64,000 nucleotides of DNA from Raphanus sativus (taxonomy: Eukaryota > Streptophyta > Magnoliopsida > Brassicales > Brassicaceae). The position numbers and the translations under genes are program-made. The stretch covers positions 19,739,792-19,803,791 of the forward strand of contig NC_079511.1 of NCBI RefSeq assembly GCF_000801105.2, written 5' to 3'. The notes below the pieces were generated by a model that did no database searches, had not been told where the DNA came from, and worked only from the letters and a program-made list of their open reading frames with translations. Positions 1-12,714 of this stretch are shown piece after piece; positions within the stretch are counted from its first letter, which is position 1, and every line of letters starts with the position of its first letter.

Positions 1-570
1 TTGATATTTAAAACTCAATAAAATCCACAAAAAACCACTAAAACTCGAAATCCGGTTACCGGTTGAACCACTGGTTGAGCCAATAGATAAATTTTACTCT
101 TTTTTATTTTAGTTTTTATTTATGTTTTTAAATCTGTTTTGTATAATTTTTAATAAAGAAGTTACGTTTTTCAATTTTGTTATCGACAATTATTAATAAT
201 GTTTTACTTTTCGTTTACTTTTTGAAAGTCAATTTTATTATTTACATCACACATATAAATATTTATGAATTTTAAGTCTTTATATTTAAAAATCTAACAA
301 AACCCGCAAAAAATCATTAAAACATGGAATCCGGTTACCGGTTAAACCACTGGTTGAACCAATAAATAAATTTTACCCTTTTCAGTTTTTAATTTTTTTT
401 TAAAATATGTTTTGTGATTTTTGATAAAGTAGTTAGGTTTTTCAGTCCTGTTATCGACAATTTATTAATAATATTTTACTTTTGTTTTACTTTGGATTTG
501 AAATTTAATTTTATTATTTACATTAAACAAATAAATATTTATAATTTTTTGATATTTTCAATTAAATGTC
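1..570. repeat. Tandem repeat, ~278-bp period
   Basis: Two degenerate copies lie head to tail. The block around the motif CCGGTTACCGGTT occurs near 52 and again near 330, and each is followed by the same AT-rich stretch ending in ATTTATTA and TTTTACTTT runs. The period by eye is about 278 bp. No reading frame of note is present. This could be the right end of a longer satellite-like array that continues left of the window. Confidence 0.6.
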
Positions 571-1001
571 ATAAATCTTAACTTGTTACAAAAAAATATT
601 TAAATAATCAAGATTATTTTTTATATTTTATATGTCGAATGAAAATAAAATATAAAAACTAAATTTGTGCATTTTCTAAATATTTTATATATATATATTA
701 ATATCATCACTGAGACTTGAATCAAGATATTAGTTAACAATTTAGCTAAATCAAATACACCAATGTTATATATATACATATATGTACAGTGTACACATGT
801 GTTGTTTTGTCAACATACGTATAATAATTCATTTTAGTTCTTGGACATAATATATGGAGCAGTTATATTTAGATGGTTATCATTTCTGTCAACATACGTA
901 CATCTACATTTTGTTGCCATATTCATATCCCTTTAAAATAGGATTTTTAGTGGTTAGCAAACGTGGAGCAGTTATACTTTAGATACAGTTATATTTAGTT
1001 G
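571..1001. other. AT-rich intergenic DNA, no gene seen
   Basis: This is AT-rich sequence with short TA runs. I see no supported coding region, RNA gene or element terminus. Two short copies of GGAGCAGTTATA-type text occur near 855 and 965, suggesting local duplication. Confidence 0.5.
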
Positions 1002-1018
1002 AATTTATAGTTTACTTT

Positions 1019-1358
1019 TTTTTTGACGCTGATTCATTATGATATTACAATTATGATATGAGAAAGATTACATAGACGATTCGACAACCGACAATACTAC
1101 CTGCCTTATGAGATCTATGCCTAACTGCATCCCCTGAGCCGTCCTGTGAAGATCCACGCCTGATCAGATTAACTTGCACCATGTTGTAGATCTCTTGTAA
1201 GCTTTTCTTCCGTAATCTACATAATTGTTCAATAAACCGCTTTCTCCGGGACTTGAAACCTGGATTTATCTGCAAGAAACTGCATAGTCTGGGGTTCGAA
1301 CCCCATACCTGGATGTAGAAGCCTTTAAACCATAACCACTAGGCTACGGTGTTCCACA
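1019..1358 (-). mobile_element. tRNA-derived SINE
   Basis: Read on the minus strand, the 340-bp element begins with a tRNA-like head. It has a box A-like TAGCCTAGTGG and a box B-like GGTTCGAACCC, which form the RNA polymerase III internal promoter. It ends in an A-rich tail, seen on the plus strand as the T run at 1019-1024. It is flanked by a perfect 17-bp duplication, AATTTATAGTTTACTTT, at 1002-1018 and 1359-1375, as expected for target-primed retrotransposition. It has no coding capacity and would depend on a LINE reverse transcriptase. It is not a functional tRNA: the body is far longer than a tRNA and no cloverleaf 3' half is present. Confidence 0.85.
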
Positions 1359-1375
1359 AATTTATAGTTTACTTT

Positions 1376-2947
1376 ATGTAGTTATATTTTAGATAAAATT
1401 ATATTTTAAAATGGACATAACCTTTATCAACTGGTCATACAGGAGAATTAATAGAATATATATATATATATATATATATATGAAACTAATATATTTTAAG
1501 AATATATTATCTGCTAAAACTTGTCCAAAAAAAACAAATTCATGAGATAATATATATTATAACTTGTATATAATTTTTTCTTTGTTTCTTTCATTAATCA
1601 TCCATGTCCACATCTTATTTTTGTTAACTTCTTTTTGTACATGTCCACATTCCTCTATCCACACTTTTCATGTCCATGCATTTTATATAGTTTTTAAATA
1701 TATATATGAAAATAGATCTTAAATTATAGAGAAAATAATTTAATATTTATTGTAATGATAGATTTGCTTTATATATCTTAGAATTGGAGAAATAAAACAA
1801 ATGAAACACAAGATAAAATGAATAATACCATTAAAATAATTCAAATTCTCAACCAATAACCATTAACTCACGTCAATAGTCTTTTTTATTCAGAGACAAA
1901 AAAGCTACAACTACCTTAGGATCTAAAAACATTATTGATGAAATCATGTGGTTTAAAATCAATATCACTAATTTATAAGTATAACTAACAAAAATGACAA
2001 TTACCTGATTTTAGTTTGCCTAACCACAACAATTACATTCCTCTCCTTCTTATCGCTAGCTAAGGGTATTTCTATCAAAAAAAACATCTTAAAAACTGTA
2101 AAAGTGTAAAAGTGTCCTTCAATATATTGTGTCTTATAGTGTCAAAAAGATACAAATGTGTTCTGAAGAGAAATCACCTCAAGCAAAATGTGATTGAAAG
2201 TGTAGCAACAAATTAAAAAAAAAATGCTTTGTGGGTTCGAATTCTTAGAGGGTGAGGCACAACTTATTCGTTTGAACCATAAGGTCTACACGATAATACA
2301 TGTCTATTTACGTCATAAGAGACTTATATTTCGTATGTGGCACATGCCACACCTATCCACACTTCGGTCAGTCTTTGCCAGAGACGGATCTAGAAAATAG
2401 TTTAACTAGTAGCACAATTTATATATCTATATGTATATTTATTAAAATATTAAATATAATTTATTTCATCAAAATATATTAGTCACAACAACTTTAATTT
2501 TAAAGTTTTACAAAATAGATCTTATAAAAAAGAAATAAATAATTTGTATAATTTTATATGTTCCATTTCAATATTATAAAATACATATAGAACATAATAT
2601 TTTTTACAAACATTAATTTATTAATATTTTATTTTAATCTAAGTACTGAAAATATTCATAAAAAAAATAAATTCTAGAGTAAATTTGAATACTTTATATT
2701 TTTATTTTGTAAGAAGTACATTAAAGATAGGAAAGAAAATAAAATAATAGTAAAAGAAAGAAAACTAATTGTAGGTAACAAAATAAATGAGAAAGAGAAC
2801 TCTGATTAGCAAAAAATTAAAATATTGATTAGTGGGCTCGAATTCTTAAAGTGTGGGGCACAACTTATTTGTTTTGAACCATAAGATCTACACGATAATA
2901 CATGTATGTTTACTTCATAAAAAACTTATATTATTTAGTGTGTGGCA
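1376..2947. repeat. Left copy of 2.6-kb duplicated unit, with ~600-bp sub-repeats
   Basis: From about 1455 the sequence matches 20700 onward: a TA run, then TGAAACTAATATATTTTAAG and ATCCATGTCCACATCTTA-like text. When the inserted elements (2948-4144 and 4156-19630) are removed, the two copies lie about 2.6 kb apart. Within the unit, a core near 2231 and again near 2831 has the form GGGTTCGAATTCTTAGAG ... TTTGAACCATAAG ... TCTACACGATAATACATG, a period near 600 bp. The same core recurs at about 21296, 21906, 22511 and 23211. No gene is seen. Confidence 0.7.
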
Positions 2948-4129
2948 ATCCTGATCTTACGGTTGATCAATTGATAGATAGTGGACCCCCAAGATGCAAA
3001 GATCATAAAGAGTATACCTCTGAGTAGGTTTACCCAAGGGGATAGAGACGGATAGCACTTTACACAAAATGGAAAGTACACGGTTAAATCAGGGTATCAA
3101 GTGGAGCGGGTTTACCCAGATACAGCCAAACCGGCTACAGTATTTGGGCTAAATGTGGATTCACTTAAAGCACATTGTTGGAAAGTTCATTGCCCGCCAA
3201 AGATTAAACATTTTTTATATCAATTGGTATCTGGATGTATATTTGTCAGGAAGAATTTAAATGCGAGAGGGCTATCAGGGGACTTGTACTGTGATAGATG
3301 TGGGGCTACGGAGGAATCAATTAACCATGTGTTTTTTGAATGCCCTCCAGAACGTCAGGTTTGGGCACTGTCCAATATCCCATCTAACTCAACAAGTTTC
3401 CCAACGGGATCTTTGTTCACAAATATGGATTACCTATTTTGGCGAATACGGCCCGAGATGGAAGAGCATCAATTTGCTTGAATCTTATGGTATATTTGGA
3501 AAGGAAGAAATAATAAGGTCTTCAGTAATTTGGATGTAGACCCGCGGGAGACTCTACAACTAGCGGTAACAGAAGCACGACTTTGGGCCGAGGCCCAAAT
3601 AGTGCAAGTGCCAACACAAAATCCACAACAATCAAATTTGCCAATGATTCCCGGCAGGTGGTATTTCGTGGATGGATCTTGGAAGGAAAGGAAGTTTTCT
3701 CAGGACAGGGATGGTATAGTACACTAGAAGGCTTTACAATACTAATGGGAGCACGGAATATAAGGGCTTCTCTATCTCTTCTTCACGCGGAGACAGAAGC
3801 TTTAGTATGGGCAATGGAATGCATGAGGAATTTGCGTCAGTTTCGGGTCACGTTTGCGACAGATTGTCTGCAACTGGTAAAAATGGTTTATGAACCAGAG
3901 GAATGGCCGGCGTTTGCTAACTATTTAGAAGACATCAAGACGTTGAAAGAATCCTTCTACAGCTTGGAGATCATTCATGTACCTCACACACAAAATTTGA
4001 AGGCCGATGCCTTAGCACGTAGTGCTAGGAAACAAACGTCTTTTGTTGTGCACATTGATGCAGAGCTACCGTTTTGGTTTACAGAGTCTGTTTGAGTCTG
4101 TAAAAGTCGATGACAAAAAGAAAAAAGAA
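2948..4129 (+). mobile_element. 5'-truncated LINE (non-LTR retrotransposon)
   Basis: This is a 3' fragment of a plant L1-like LINE. It keeps the end of the reverse-transcriptase ORF (zinc-binding zf-RVT region), an RNase H domain and an A-rich tail (4110-4130). It is flanked by a 15-bp duplication, ATTTAGTGTGTGGCA at 2933-2947 and ATTTAGTATGTGGCA at 4130-4144, with one mismatch. The duplicated target is the 600-bp tandem-repeat core, which resumes after the insertion. A short tail of the same family is present at 44707-44822. Confidence 0.85.
3101..4095 (+). pseudogene. LINE zf-RVT and RNase H remnant
   Basis: The first open part (3101-3481) has the zf-RVT signature seen in plant LINE polyproteins: WKVHCPPKIKHFLYQ, then CDRCGATEESINHVFFECP, a C-x2-C...H...C pattern. 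A second part (3530-4095, in two frames) has the RNase H-like DGSW start and a LHAETEAL segment, ending near PHTQNLKADALAR, which is typical of RVT_3 RNase H domains. Stops and frame changes at about 3481 and 3727 break it, so no functional protein is expected. The endonuclease and RT catalytic core are absent through 5' truncation. Confidence 0.8.
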
Positions 4130-4155
4130 ATTTAGTATGTGGCACATGCCACACC

Positions 4156-6897
4156 TGTAACACCCCCGAACCGTTTTTAGACATCGGTCTGCCAATCAGG
4201 CAATAACTATAAATAAAACATGCCCAAAAGACTTTCCTCTGCCCGGTCCGGAAATGTTACAATGGGTTAAGAATAGATTTTCCAAGTCACAAAATAAGAT
4301 TAAGTAACCCAGATTATCCATTCAAAACTCGTTTACTCTAATCTTCGGTCTTAGGCTTTGCAACCCGTTCCGAGTCATAGAGTTGTGTTAGGTCGGACTA
4401 ACCTAATATCAGATTCAACACGTCTCGAATATAAAACATACTTTATATCATATATATATTATATTGAGTTCACAAGCCCAAAATATTATACATAAGGTCC
4501 ATGGACGCAGCCAAAAGTAAAACATACATTCATATATCTTGAAACGAGTCTTTAGCAAAAGATATCCAATATACACCAGCTCCTACAGTTCCGCAAGCGC
4601 TATGGTCTTTACTACTGGTTACCTGCAAGAATGGTGAGGAATGAGCGAACTAATTTCACTCAGTGAGCCAGGGTTTCCAATCTAACATATACAACTACCC
4701 GTTACCCTAAACCCAACCCCAAACACAAGCAAGACGGGTAGTTCAACAATTAATAAACAAAGTATTAAAGCTGTAAACAATAAATCAAGATGCATATATA
4801 TAATCCTAGGACCCAACAGAATCATTCTTCCTCCATACAAGGGACACCGGCAATCCCTTCACTATTACACCACAAAGGCGTAGGCGCTCGGGAATCTGCC
4901 CGGTCACGGTCCTCAATCGGAATCGCCGTGCCCCGGTCCTCTATCGGACTCGCCGGGGGCTGTCACATCAACGTGTGACACTCGGCCTTGGTGATCAAGC
5001 CAAGTTAAACCGAGCCCACCACTTTCCGGACCACGACCAGCTTAGTGGTATCATTTGAGGAAGCAATAACCTGCAACTACTAGAACCACTACGAGGTTCT
5101 AACACAACAGTACCAACACGAGGTACATATATACCAACAACATACAATAAACACACAATTACAATAACCCGAGTGCTTAGACTAGTCTTGATATCTATTT
5201 AGCACAGACATCGTCTCAAGCCCCAGAACCACAAACTGACACCTAGACCGGTCCGGCTTTCATAGCTCAGGAACCGTCTCCAATGTCAGGAACCTGTATT
5301 AAAAATTGTTAACAAACAATTAACCGTGACTCACAGTGATTAACCGATGCGATTTGACTCTTTGATTCCGGAAGCTGACCAAACCCTTTTTATCCACTCC
5401 AAATCTTCGTCTTGATTCCGTATCGATAATCCCGCGATCTTGTTTCTCTTGACAACTCTCTAAAACTATTTTTCTTATTTTTTTTCTACACCTCTCCTTT
5501 ACTTTCTTTTTCTTTTTATTTCTTTTCTCTTCTTGCTCTCTTTTCTTCTCTCTGGTCACGTTCAAAAAATGATGAAGAAATGGAAGGGCTGACCTTCCTT
5601 TTATAATGGAACCAGGTGAATAGGTTTGTGACAGCTGCCCCACCATTTCTCTTTGATCACCACGTAGAAACAATGACTAAGTGATTTTCTTCCTCTCCAA
5701 ATTGGCCACATTTCCAAAACAATGACTAAGCTAAGTCTAGGCCTGGGCGTTCGGGTACCCGTTGGCGTTCGGGTTGGATTTTTCGGATTTTCGGGTTTTC
5801 GGGTTTACGCTCCTATGTCCCATAGTAAAATTTCATTAGTACGGGTCGGGTTCGGATAATAACACTTCGGGTTCGGTTAAAAATTATATTGCATCCTAAA
5901 ACCCATAAAGTAACCATATATCTTTCGGGTTCGGGTTATATCGGTTCGGTTCGGATATAACCAAAGTAAAAAAACAAAAACTTAAAGAAAAACATAAAGA
6001 AAAACAACTAAATTAATAAAAATTAATCTATCATACATAAAATTGCTAAAATAACAATAAAATGTTAAATCAAACATGAAAACAAACATTATTTGTAAAC
6101 AATATACATTATATTATAGAGAGTATACTTGTTATTCCAATGAAAAAATTATAAATTACTTATTTATAACTAATTGTGTACTTAAAATATTTTTAATATT
6201 GTTAATATTTATTATTATATATCATATTACCACGAATATTAAATTTAATAACTAAAATACTTATATATATATTTCAAAATATTTATATTAACTATTAGTT
6301 TCGGATTTTTCGGGTTACCCGTTCGGGTTCGGTTAATAACACTTCGGGTTCGGATATTTTTTATACCACCCTACAAAACCCGTTCGGATATTTTTACATT
6401 TCGGGTCGAATAACGGGTCGGGTTTTTCGGTTCGGATTTCGGGTTCCGGATATTATGCCCAGGCCTAGCTAAGTCATTTGCTTCCAAGTTGGCCACGTGA
6501 TAATCACAACATGAGTAAGCATATTATTTCTTTTCTTTCTTTCTTGTTTAGCCACGTAGCTCTCCTTTTCTCCTCTTTTGACCACGGTAGCATGCATTTG
6601 TGCATGATAATTAAATTATCATCACCCTTGACACGTTCAATTAATCCATCTAGACTTGGTGACCACAACTCCAACATCATTGGTCACCTTCAACTTAAAA
6701 CAAATAGCTTAATAATCCAATTAAGCTACTAACTTATTTTTAGTGCATCAATCGCTTCTCATCTTTAGCTCCATATTTTTGTCTTCACAAAAATTTATTT
6801 TCGAGAAATAAATTACGAACTCGTAATAAATTCCCAAAATAAACTATTTGAATTATTTATTTAAAAATAATTCTTTTTATGAAGACAGGGTATTACA
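4156..6897 (-). repeat. 3' LTR of Tekay-like element
   Basis: This LTR matches 10147-11642 plus 19117-19625 along its length, except for the 730-bp hAT-type insertion and its duplicated 8 bp. It starts TGTAACACCC and ends TATTACA (plus-strand reading). As the 3' LTR of a minus-strand element it lies next to the polypurine tract at 6898-6907. Small open frames at 4790 and 5320 are shared by both LTRs, but have no recognisable domain and are probably chance. Confidence 0.9.
5738..6467. mobile_element. Non-autonomous hAT-type DNA transposon
   Basis: This 730-bp insertion inside the LTR has 11-bp perfect terminal inverted repeats, TAGGCCTGGGC and its complement. It has an 8-bp target duplication, GCTAAGTC, at 5730-5737 and 6468-6475. 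The sister LTR keeps the empty site with a single GCTAAGTC near 19195. Both arms are packed with TTCGGGT/TTCGGTT-type motifs; the centre is AT-rich with no coding region. The 8-bp duplication and TIR type point to the hAT superfamily. A transposase source is not in this window. Confidence 0.88.
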
Positions 6898-6907
6898 TCC
6901 TCCTTCC
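6898..6907 (-). promoter_or_regulatory. Polypurine tract of Tekay-like element
   Basis: The complement reads GGAAGGAGGA immediately before the LTR start TGTAATACCC on the minus strand. This is the expected plus-strand primer position for a Ty3 element in this orientation. Confidence 0.75.
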
Positions 6908-6933
6908 ATTATAAGAATTCGTCCCCGAATTCT

Positions 6934-9900
6934 TTAAGGTTTCGATGATTCTCGTTCCTCCATTACTACATCTTCATGGAAGAACTCTGGATGTGATGCT
7001 CTGAATCTTGACTCATCTTCCCATGTCACTATTATACGTTTCCGCTTGCCCCAAAAAACTTGAACTTGAGGAATCTCTCGGTTCTTTAACTTTCGTATCC
7101 GCCGTTCACCTATTCGGATCGGTTCCTCTGGATATGTGAGGTTTGTTTGCAGGTTTTCGATTTGCTCTGTCTCAATAGCATTAGGATCATAGATATGCTT
7201 TCGCAGCATTGATACATGAAACACCGGATGTATCCGCATCTCTTCAGGTAGGTTTAGACAATAAGCTACTTCTCCGATTCGTTCTGTAATCTGATAAGGC
7301 CCGATGAATCTTACCGCTAGTTTCCCGACCTTCCTAAATCGATCCTTTCCTTTCTGAGGTGATACTTTCAGATAAACCCAATCACCAATACTGAACACCA
7401 CTTCTCGTCTTGACTGATCGGCATATTTCTTTTGTCTATCCTGCGCTTTCTTCATATTGGCTTGAATGATCTCTAGCTTTTTCATCGTCTCTTCTACAAC
7501 TGCGGGTCCGAACTCTCTTCTCTCTCCAACTTCGGTCCAGCATAAAGGCGTTTTGCATGGCCGACCATAAAGCGCTTCATATGGTGCCATACCTATGCTA
7601 GAATGATAGCTGTTGTTGTAGGAGAATTCGATTAATGGTAAATGTTTCTCCCAGCTTCCCGCCCAATCTAATATACACATTCGCATCATGTGTTCTATGG
7701 TGCGAATGGTCCTCTCGGTTTGGCCGTCCGTCTCAGGATGATACGCGGTGCTAATGAACAACTGGGTCCCCAAATGCTCTTGTAACGCCTTCCAAAAATT
7801 TGAGGTAAATCTAGGATCTCGATCGGAGACTATATCTGTTGCCACACCATGCAACTTCACAATCTGGTCCACATACATCTCTGCCAATACTTCTACTTTA
7901 TCGGTCTCCTTCATAGGTAACAAGTGCGCCACTTTCGTCAATCTGTCGACAATCACCCATATTGCATTATTCGATCTTCCTCGAGCCGTGGGTAATCCAG
8001 TAATGAAATCCATAGATATGGAATCCCATTTCCACTGAGGTATTGGTAAGCTTTGTAACAACCCTCCTGGAATTTGATGCTCAATCTTGACTTGTTGACA
8101 GGTCTGACACTGAGCCACCCATCGCGCCACTGATTTCTTCATTCCTGGCCAATGATAATATCTTCGGATATCTCGGTACATCTTCGTACTCCCAGGGTGG
8201 ATACTAAGTAACGAGTGATGCGCCCACTTCAAAATCTCATCTCGTAACCCTTCTCCCTGAGGTATTGAGATCCTGCCATTAAGTAGAAGTGTACCATCAG
8301 CCGCCACATGATAGCCACTTTGGTTTTGACCTTCTTGATTCTTGACTTCCTCGATGATTCTTTTTAACTTTTCATCGCGTTGTTGCTCCTGCTTGATCCG
8401 TGCGAGCAAACTCGCCTGGTTTATTGCACGAATACCCAAAGGCTCACTTGGCTCTCCTTCTACGGCACATAATGTCATCAGTTTGAGCTCACTTGATAAC
8501 GCTTCCACTTCTTGTCCAACATCGGACGCCAACTTCCTACGACTTAGTGCATCTGCGACTACATTAGCTTTGCCGGGGTGATATTGAATCTTCAGGTCGT
8601 AGTCTGCTACAAACTCCATCCATCGCCTTTGTCGGAGGTTCAGATCAGGTTGTGTGAACAAGTACTTGAGACTTTTATGATCCGTGAATACTTCCACGAC
8701 TTCACCATACAAGTAGGACCTCCAAATTCTTAACGCAAACACCACTGCCGCCATTTCTAAGTCATGGGTTGGGTAGTTCTCTTCGTGTTTTCTGAGTTGC
8801 CTTTATGCATAAGCAATGACTTTGCCTTCCTGCATCAGCACACAACCCAATCCAACCCTAGAGGAATCTGCGTACACAGTATAAGGTTTACCTTGTTCAG
8901 GTAATGCCAATACCGGTGTTGTGGTCAAAGATTTCTTCAATCCTTGAAATGCTTCGTCCGTTTCATTTCCCCATATGAATGGAACTCCTTTTCCAGTCAA
9001 CTTTGTCATAGGCTTCGCGATAGATGAAAAGTCCTTGACGAACTTTCGATAGTACACGGCTAACCCAAGGAAACTTCTTACCTCGGTTACCGTAGTTGGC
9101 CTTGGCCATTCTTCAATGGATCTCACCTTTTCTGAATCTACGGAAACTCCTTCTCCGGACACTCGGTGCCCCAAGAACCCGATCTCTCTCTTCCAAAAAG
9201 AGCACTTGCTGAACTTTGCATATAGCTTATGCTCTCTCAATCGTTCCATTACTAACTTCAAATGTGCTTCGTGTTCCTTCTTCGTCTTGGAGTATATTAA
9301 AATGTCATCGATAAAAATTATCACGAACTTATCGAGATAATCATGGAAGACTTCATTCATTAATCTCATGAAAGCCGCTGGTGCGTTAGTAAGGCCAAAA
9401 GGCATTACCACGAACTCGTATTGTCCATAACGAGTTCTAAATGCAGTCTTCATGACATCACCTTCTGTGATTGGAATCTGATGATAGCCCGACGCCAAGT
9501 CGATCTTTGAAAACCAACTTGCGCCCCTTAACTGATCCAACAACTGGTCTATCCTCGGAAGAGGATACTTGTCTTTGATCGTGATATTGTTGATTCCTCG
9601 GTAATCGATACAAAGCCTCATACTTCCATCTTTCTTCTTGACAAACAAGACCGGAGCTCCCCACGGTGATGAGCTAGATCTTATGAAACCTTTCTCCATT
9701 AAGTCTTCAAGTTGTTTCTTCAATTCTGCTAATACTTGATTCACTATCATCTGTTTCTGGTCTTTCCCTTGCGGTACGGTTTGGTGGAAGTTGCTCCTCT
9801 TGTGGCCTCGATTGGTCGTGCCCAAACAGATTTTCGTTTTCCACCATGTTATCCTCGCTAAAGTCCTGGTTAGGGTGTGCTAGTGTTTGCACCCTTCCCT

Positions 9901-9997
9901 CGGATTCATATCCCAGTCCTCTCCGTCTTGAGACTCTGCCTATACCCAACATCCAATCCTGTCCCGCTTCACTCCTTCCCCTCCTTGCCATCTGCAA
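6934..9997 (-). pseudogene. Ty3 pol remnant (RT, RNase H, integrase, chromodomain)
   Basis: Two open stretches, 9825-8803 and 8754-6934, are in the same frame. They are separated by a TAA at about 8803-8805 within the RNase H region, a single nonsense change. The first holds RT ([20 protein letters not shown]; catalytic [12 protein letters not shown]). The second starts in RNase H ([21 protein letters not shown]). It then has the integrase zinc finger ([11 protein letters not shown]...CQTCQQ), a core with [15 protein letters not shown] and TDGQTER, and a C-terminal chromodomain-like stretch around [14 protein letters not shown] further minus-strand frame (9997-9707) resembles a gag N-terminus and is fused to mid-RT sequence. 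Gag, protease and the RT start have been lost by internal deletion. Not functional. Confidence 0.9.
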
Positions 9998-10130
9998 TCC
10001 ACGAACATGGGTTTCCTATTTAAAAAACTTATTAAAGCGGAACTCTGCTGGTTTCCTAACACATCTTTTGCGACACATTTGACTCGATAAAACACGGAAA
10101 ACACGTGATTGACCGCATGATTTAAACCAT

Positions 10131-10142
10131 GCTCTGATACCA
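10131..10142 (-). promoter_or_regulatory. Primer-binding site (tRNA-iMet) of Tekay-like element
   Basis: The complement is TGGTATCAGAGC, matching the 3' end of plant initiator Met-tRNA. It lies 4 bp from the inner edge of the right-hand LTR, which confirms that LTR as the 5' LTR of a minus-strand element. Confidence 0.9.
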
Positions 10143-11511
10143 CCTCTGTAACACCCCCGAACCGTTTTTAGACATCGGTCTGCCAATCAGGCAATAACTA
10201 TAAATAAAACATGCCCAAAAGACTTTCCTCTGCCCGGTCCGGAAATGTTACAACGGGTTAAGAATAGATTTTCCAAGTCACAAAATAAGATTAAGTAACC
10301 CAGATTATCCATTCAAAACTCGTTTCCTCTAATCTTCGGTCTTAGGCTTTGCAACCCGTTCCGAGTCATAGAGTTGTGTTAGGTCGGACTAACCTAATAT
10401 CAGATTCAACACGTCTCGAATATAAAACATACTTTATATCATATATATATTATATTGAGTTCACAAGCCCAAAATATTATACATAAGGTCCATGGACGCA
10501 GCCGAAAGTAAAACATACATTCATATATCTTGAAACGAGTCTTTAGCAAACGATGTCCAATCTACACCAGCTCCTACAGTTCCGCAAGCGCTATGGTCTT
10601 TACTACTGGTTACCTGCAAGAATGGTGAGGAATGAGCGAACTAATTTCACTCAGTGAGCCAGGGTTCCCAATCTAACATATACAACTACCCGTTACTCTA
10701 AACCCAACCCCAAACACAAGCAAGACGGGTAGTTCCACAATTAATAAACAAAGCATTAAAGCTGTAAACAATAAATCAAGATGCATATATATAATCCTAG
10801 GGCCCAACAGAATCATTCTTCCTCCATACAAGGGACATCGGCAATCCCTTCACTATTACACCACAAAGGCGTAGGCGCTCGGGAATCTGCCCGGTCACAG
10901 TCCTCAATCGGAATCGCCGTGCCCCGGTCCTCTATCGGACTCGCCGGGGGCTGTCACATCAACGTGTGACACTCGGCCTTGGTGATCAAGCCAAGTTAAA
11001 CCGAGCCCACCACTTTCCGGACCACGACCGGCTTAGTGGTATCATTTGAGGAAGCAATAACCTGCAACTACTAGAACCACTACGAGGTTCTAACACAACA
11101 GTACCAACACGAGGTACATATATACCAACAACATACAATAAACACACAATTACAATAACCCGAGTGCTTAGACTAGTCTTGCTATCTACTTAGCACAGAC
11201 ATCGTCTCAAGCCCCCGGAACCACAAACTGACACCTAGACCGGTCCGGCTTTCATAGCTCAGGAACCGTCTCCCATGTTAGGAACCTGTATTAATAATTG
11301 TTAACAAACAATTAACCGTGACTCACAGTGACTAACCGATGCGATTTGACTCTTTGATTCCGGAAGCTGACCAAACCCTTTTTATCCACTCCAAATCTTC
11401 GTCTTGATTCCGTATCGATAATCCCGCGATCTTGCTTCTCTTGACAACTCTCTAAAACTATTATTCTTATTTTTTTTCTACACCTCTCCTTTACTTTCTT
11501 TTTCTTTTTAT

Positions 11512-11642
11512 TTCTTTTCTCTTCTTGCTCTCTTTTCTTCTCTCTGGTCACGTTCAAAAAATGATGAAGAAATGGAAGGGCTGACCTTCCTTTTATAATG
11601 GAACCAGGTGAATAGGTTTGTGACAGCTGCCCCACCATTTCT
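11512..11642. repeat. 131-bp direct duplication flanking the SINE, left copy
   Basis: Bases 11512-11642 and 18986-19116 are the same LTR segment. They begin TTCTTTTCTCTTCTTGC and end CCCCACCATTTCT, are equal in length and differ at about one base. The undisturbed LTR at 5512-5642 has only one copy. The copies abut the SINE's poly(T) side and its tRNA-head side exactly, so they behave as a target-site duplication, though far longer than usual. Confidence 0.85.
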
Positions 11643-11708
11643 TTTTTTTTTTTTTTTTTTTTTGATTAACCAGGTCGGAGGTTCGGGCCTTCGGCCCTAA
11701 TCCCCTTA

Positions 11709-12712
11709 TGATGGAACCCAGGACCTGGACCAGGACTTGGAGCAGACTCAGGACGATCAGATCAGCCCAACTGAGGTTCAGCCATTCAGCGGTACCAGAT
11801 CAACGGACAAAGCCGTGTACCGGATCGACCCGAGTGCACCCGGACGCGACCTAAGGATGGATTCACGACCTGATGACCGAATCAGCCGACCCACAGGCGT
11901 TCTTCCCCGACCCATTCGTCATTCTAGAGCCAACAGTCAAGTCAGAACCCATGATCACCGAGATGAACCTGATTCCGGACTTAGCCATTCTTTTCTGGCC
12001 CGTTTGGGACGCACCGCACACCCGGATCAGGCTGATCTCGACTCTTCCGACCACTTTGATGATTTTATGATGATCGATGCATCCAACTTCTCCAAAGGGA
12101 TGTTACTTAGGCTCTCTGAAGATTTGGGTCGAGCTATCTCTTCATCCGTTCATAGATCATCGAAGATCATGCATGCGGGCAGCCTTGCGTCCGTTCTTTT
12201 CCTTACCGCGGACGACCTGATCAACACAGAATGAACCTGGACACATTATGAACCTGGACAGTCAAATGAACCTTGCCAAGTCTTCATCAATTTCCGCCAT
12301 TAACTGGTCTTGGTCCAAGTTCAGAAATCTATGTCTTGTTTTCATTATTTTATATTTTCTATGTTGTCTTTTCCAACATTTCTCTTTATGTTTTCTTTGA
12401 CTCACAAAACTATATATATGTGATGTCTCTCATGAATAAATCATCAACGATTTTTGCTTTGCTTATTGAGTCTTCTCTCATTGTTCTTTGTCTCAAGAAC
12501 ATTCATAGTTTGCTTGGTGAGGTTATCTCCGAGTGAAACACCTTCGTTGTGTTGGACCGGTGCGTCACATCCGGCAACCTTCGAAACTCTGGTAGTATCT
12601 TTGGGCTTCCGCAACCCTTAGTGTCACCCTTCGATCCACTAGTTCTCAATCCACTCGGATCTGAGTTCATATCATCCGTACCGGCAGAGTGATCCTTACT
12701 TAGGTTCTATCA
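11709..12712 (+). repeat. 5' LTR of CRM-like element
   Basis: The 1004-bp LTR is bounded by TGATGGAACC and GGTTCTATCA. Its first 526 bp form an open frame ending at 12234, the counterpart of the polyprotein C-terminus in the 3' LTR. It should contain the promoter for the element RNA; I could not place a TATA box with confidence (TATATATGTG occurs near 12412). Confidence 0.95.
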
Positions 12713-12714
12713 AG

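Noticed and set aside
1290..1358. Possible tRNA gene on the minus strand
   Set aside because: Same reason: it is the head of a 340-bp SINE with a 17-bp target duplication, not a mature-tRNA-length gene.
5320..5673. 117-codon minus-strand frame in the Tekay-like LTR, repeated at 11312-11638
   Set aside because: Lys/Glu-rich translation of a CT-rich LTR tract, shared only because LTRs are copies; no domain.
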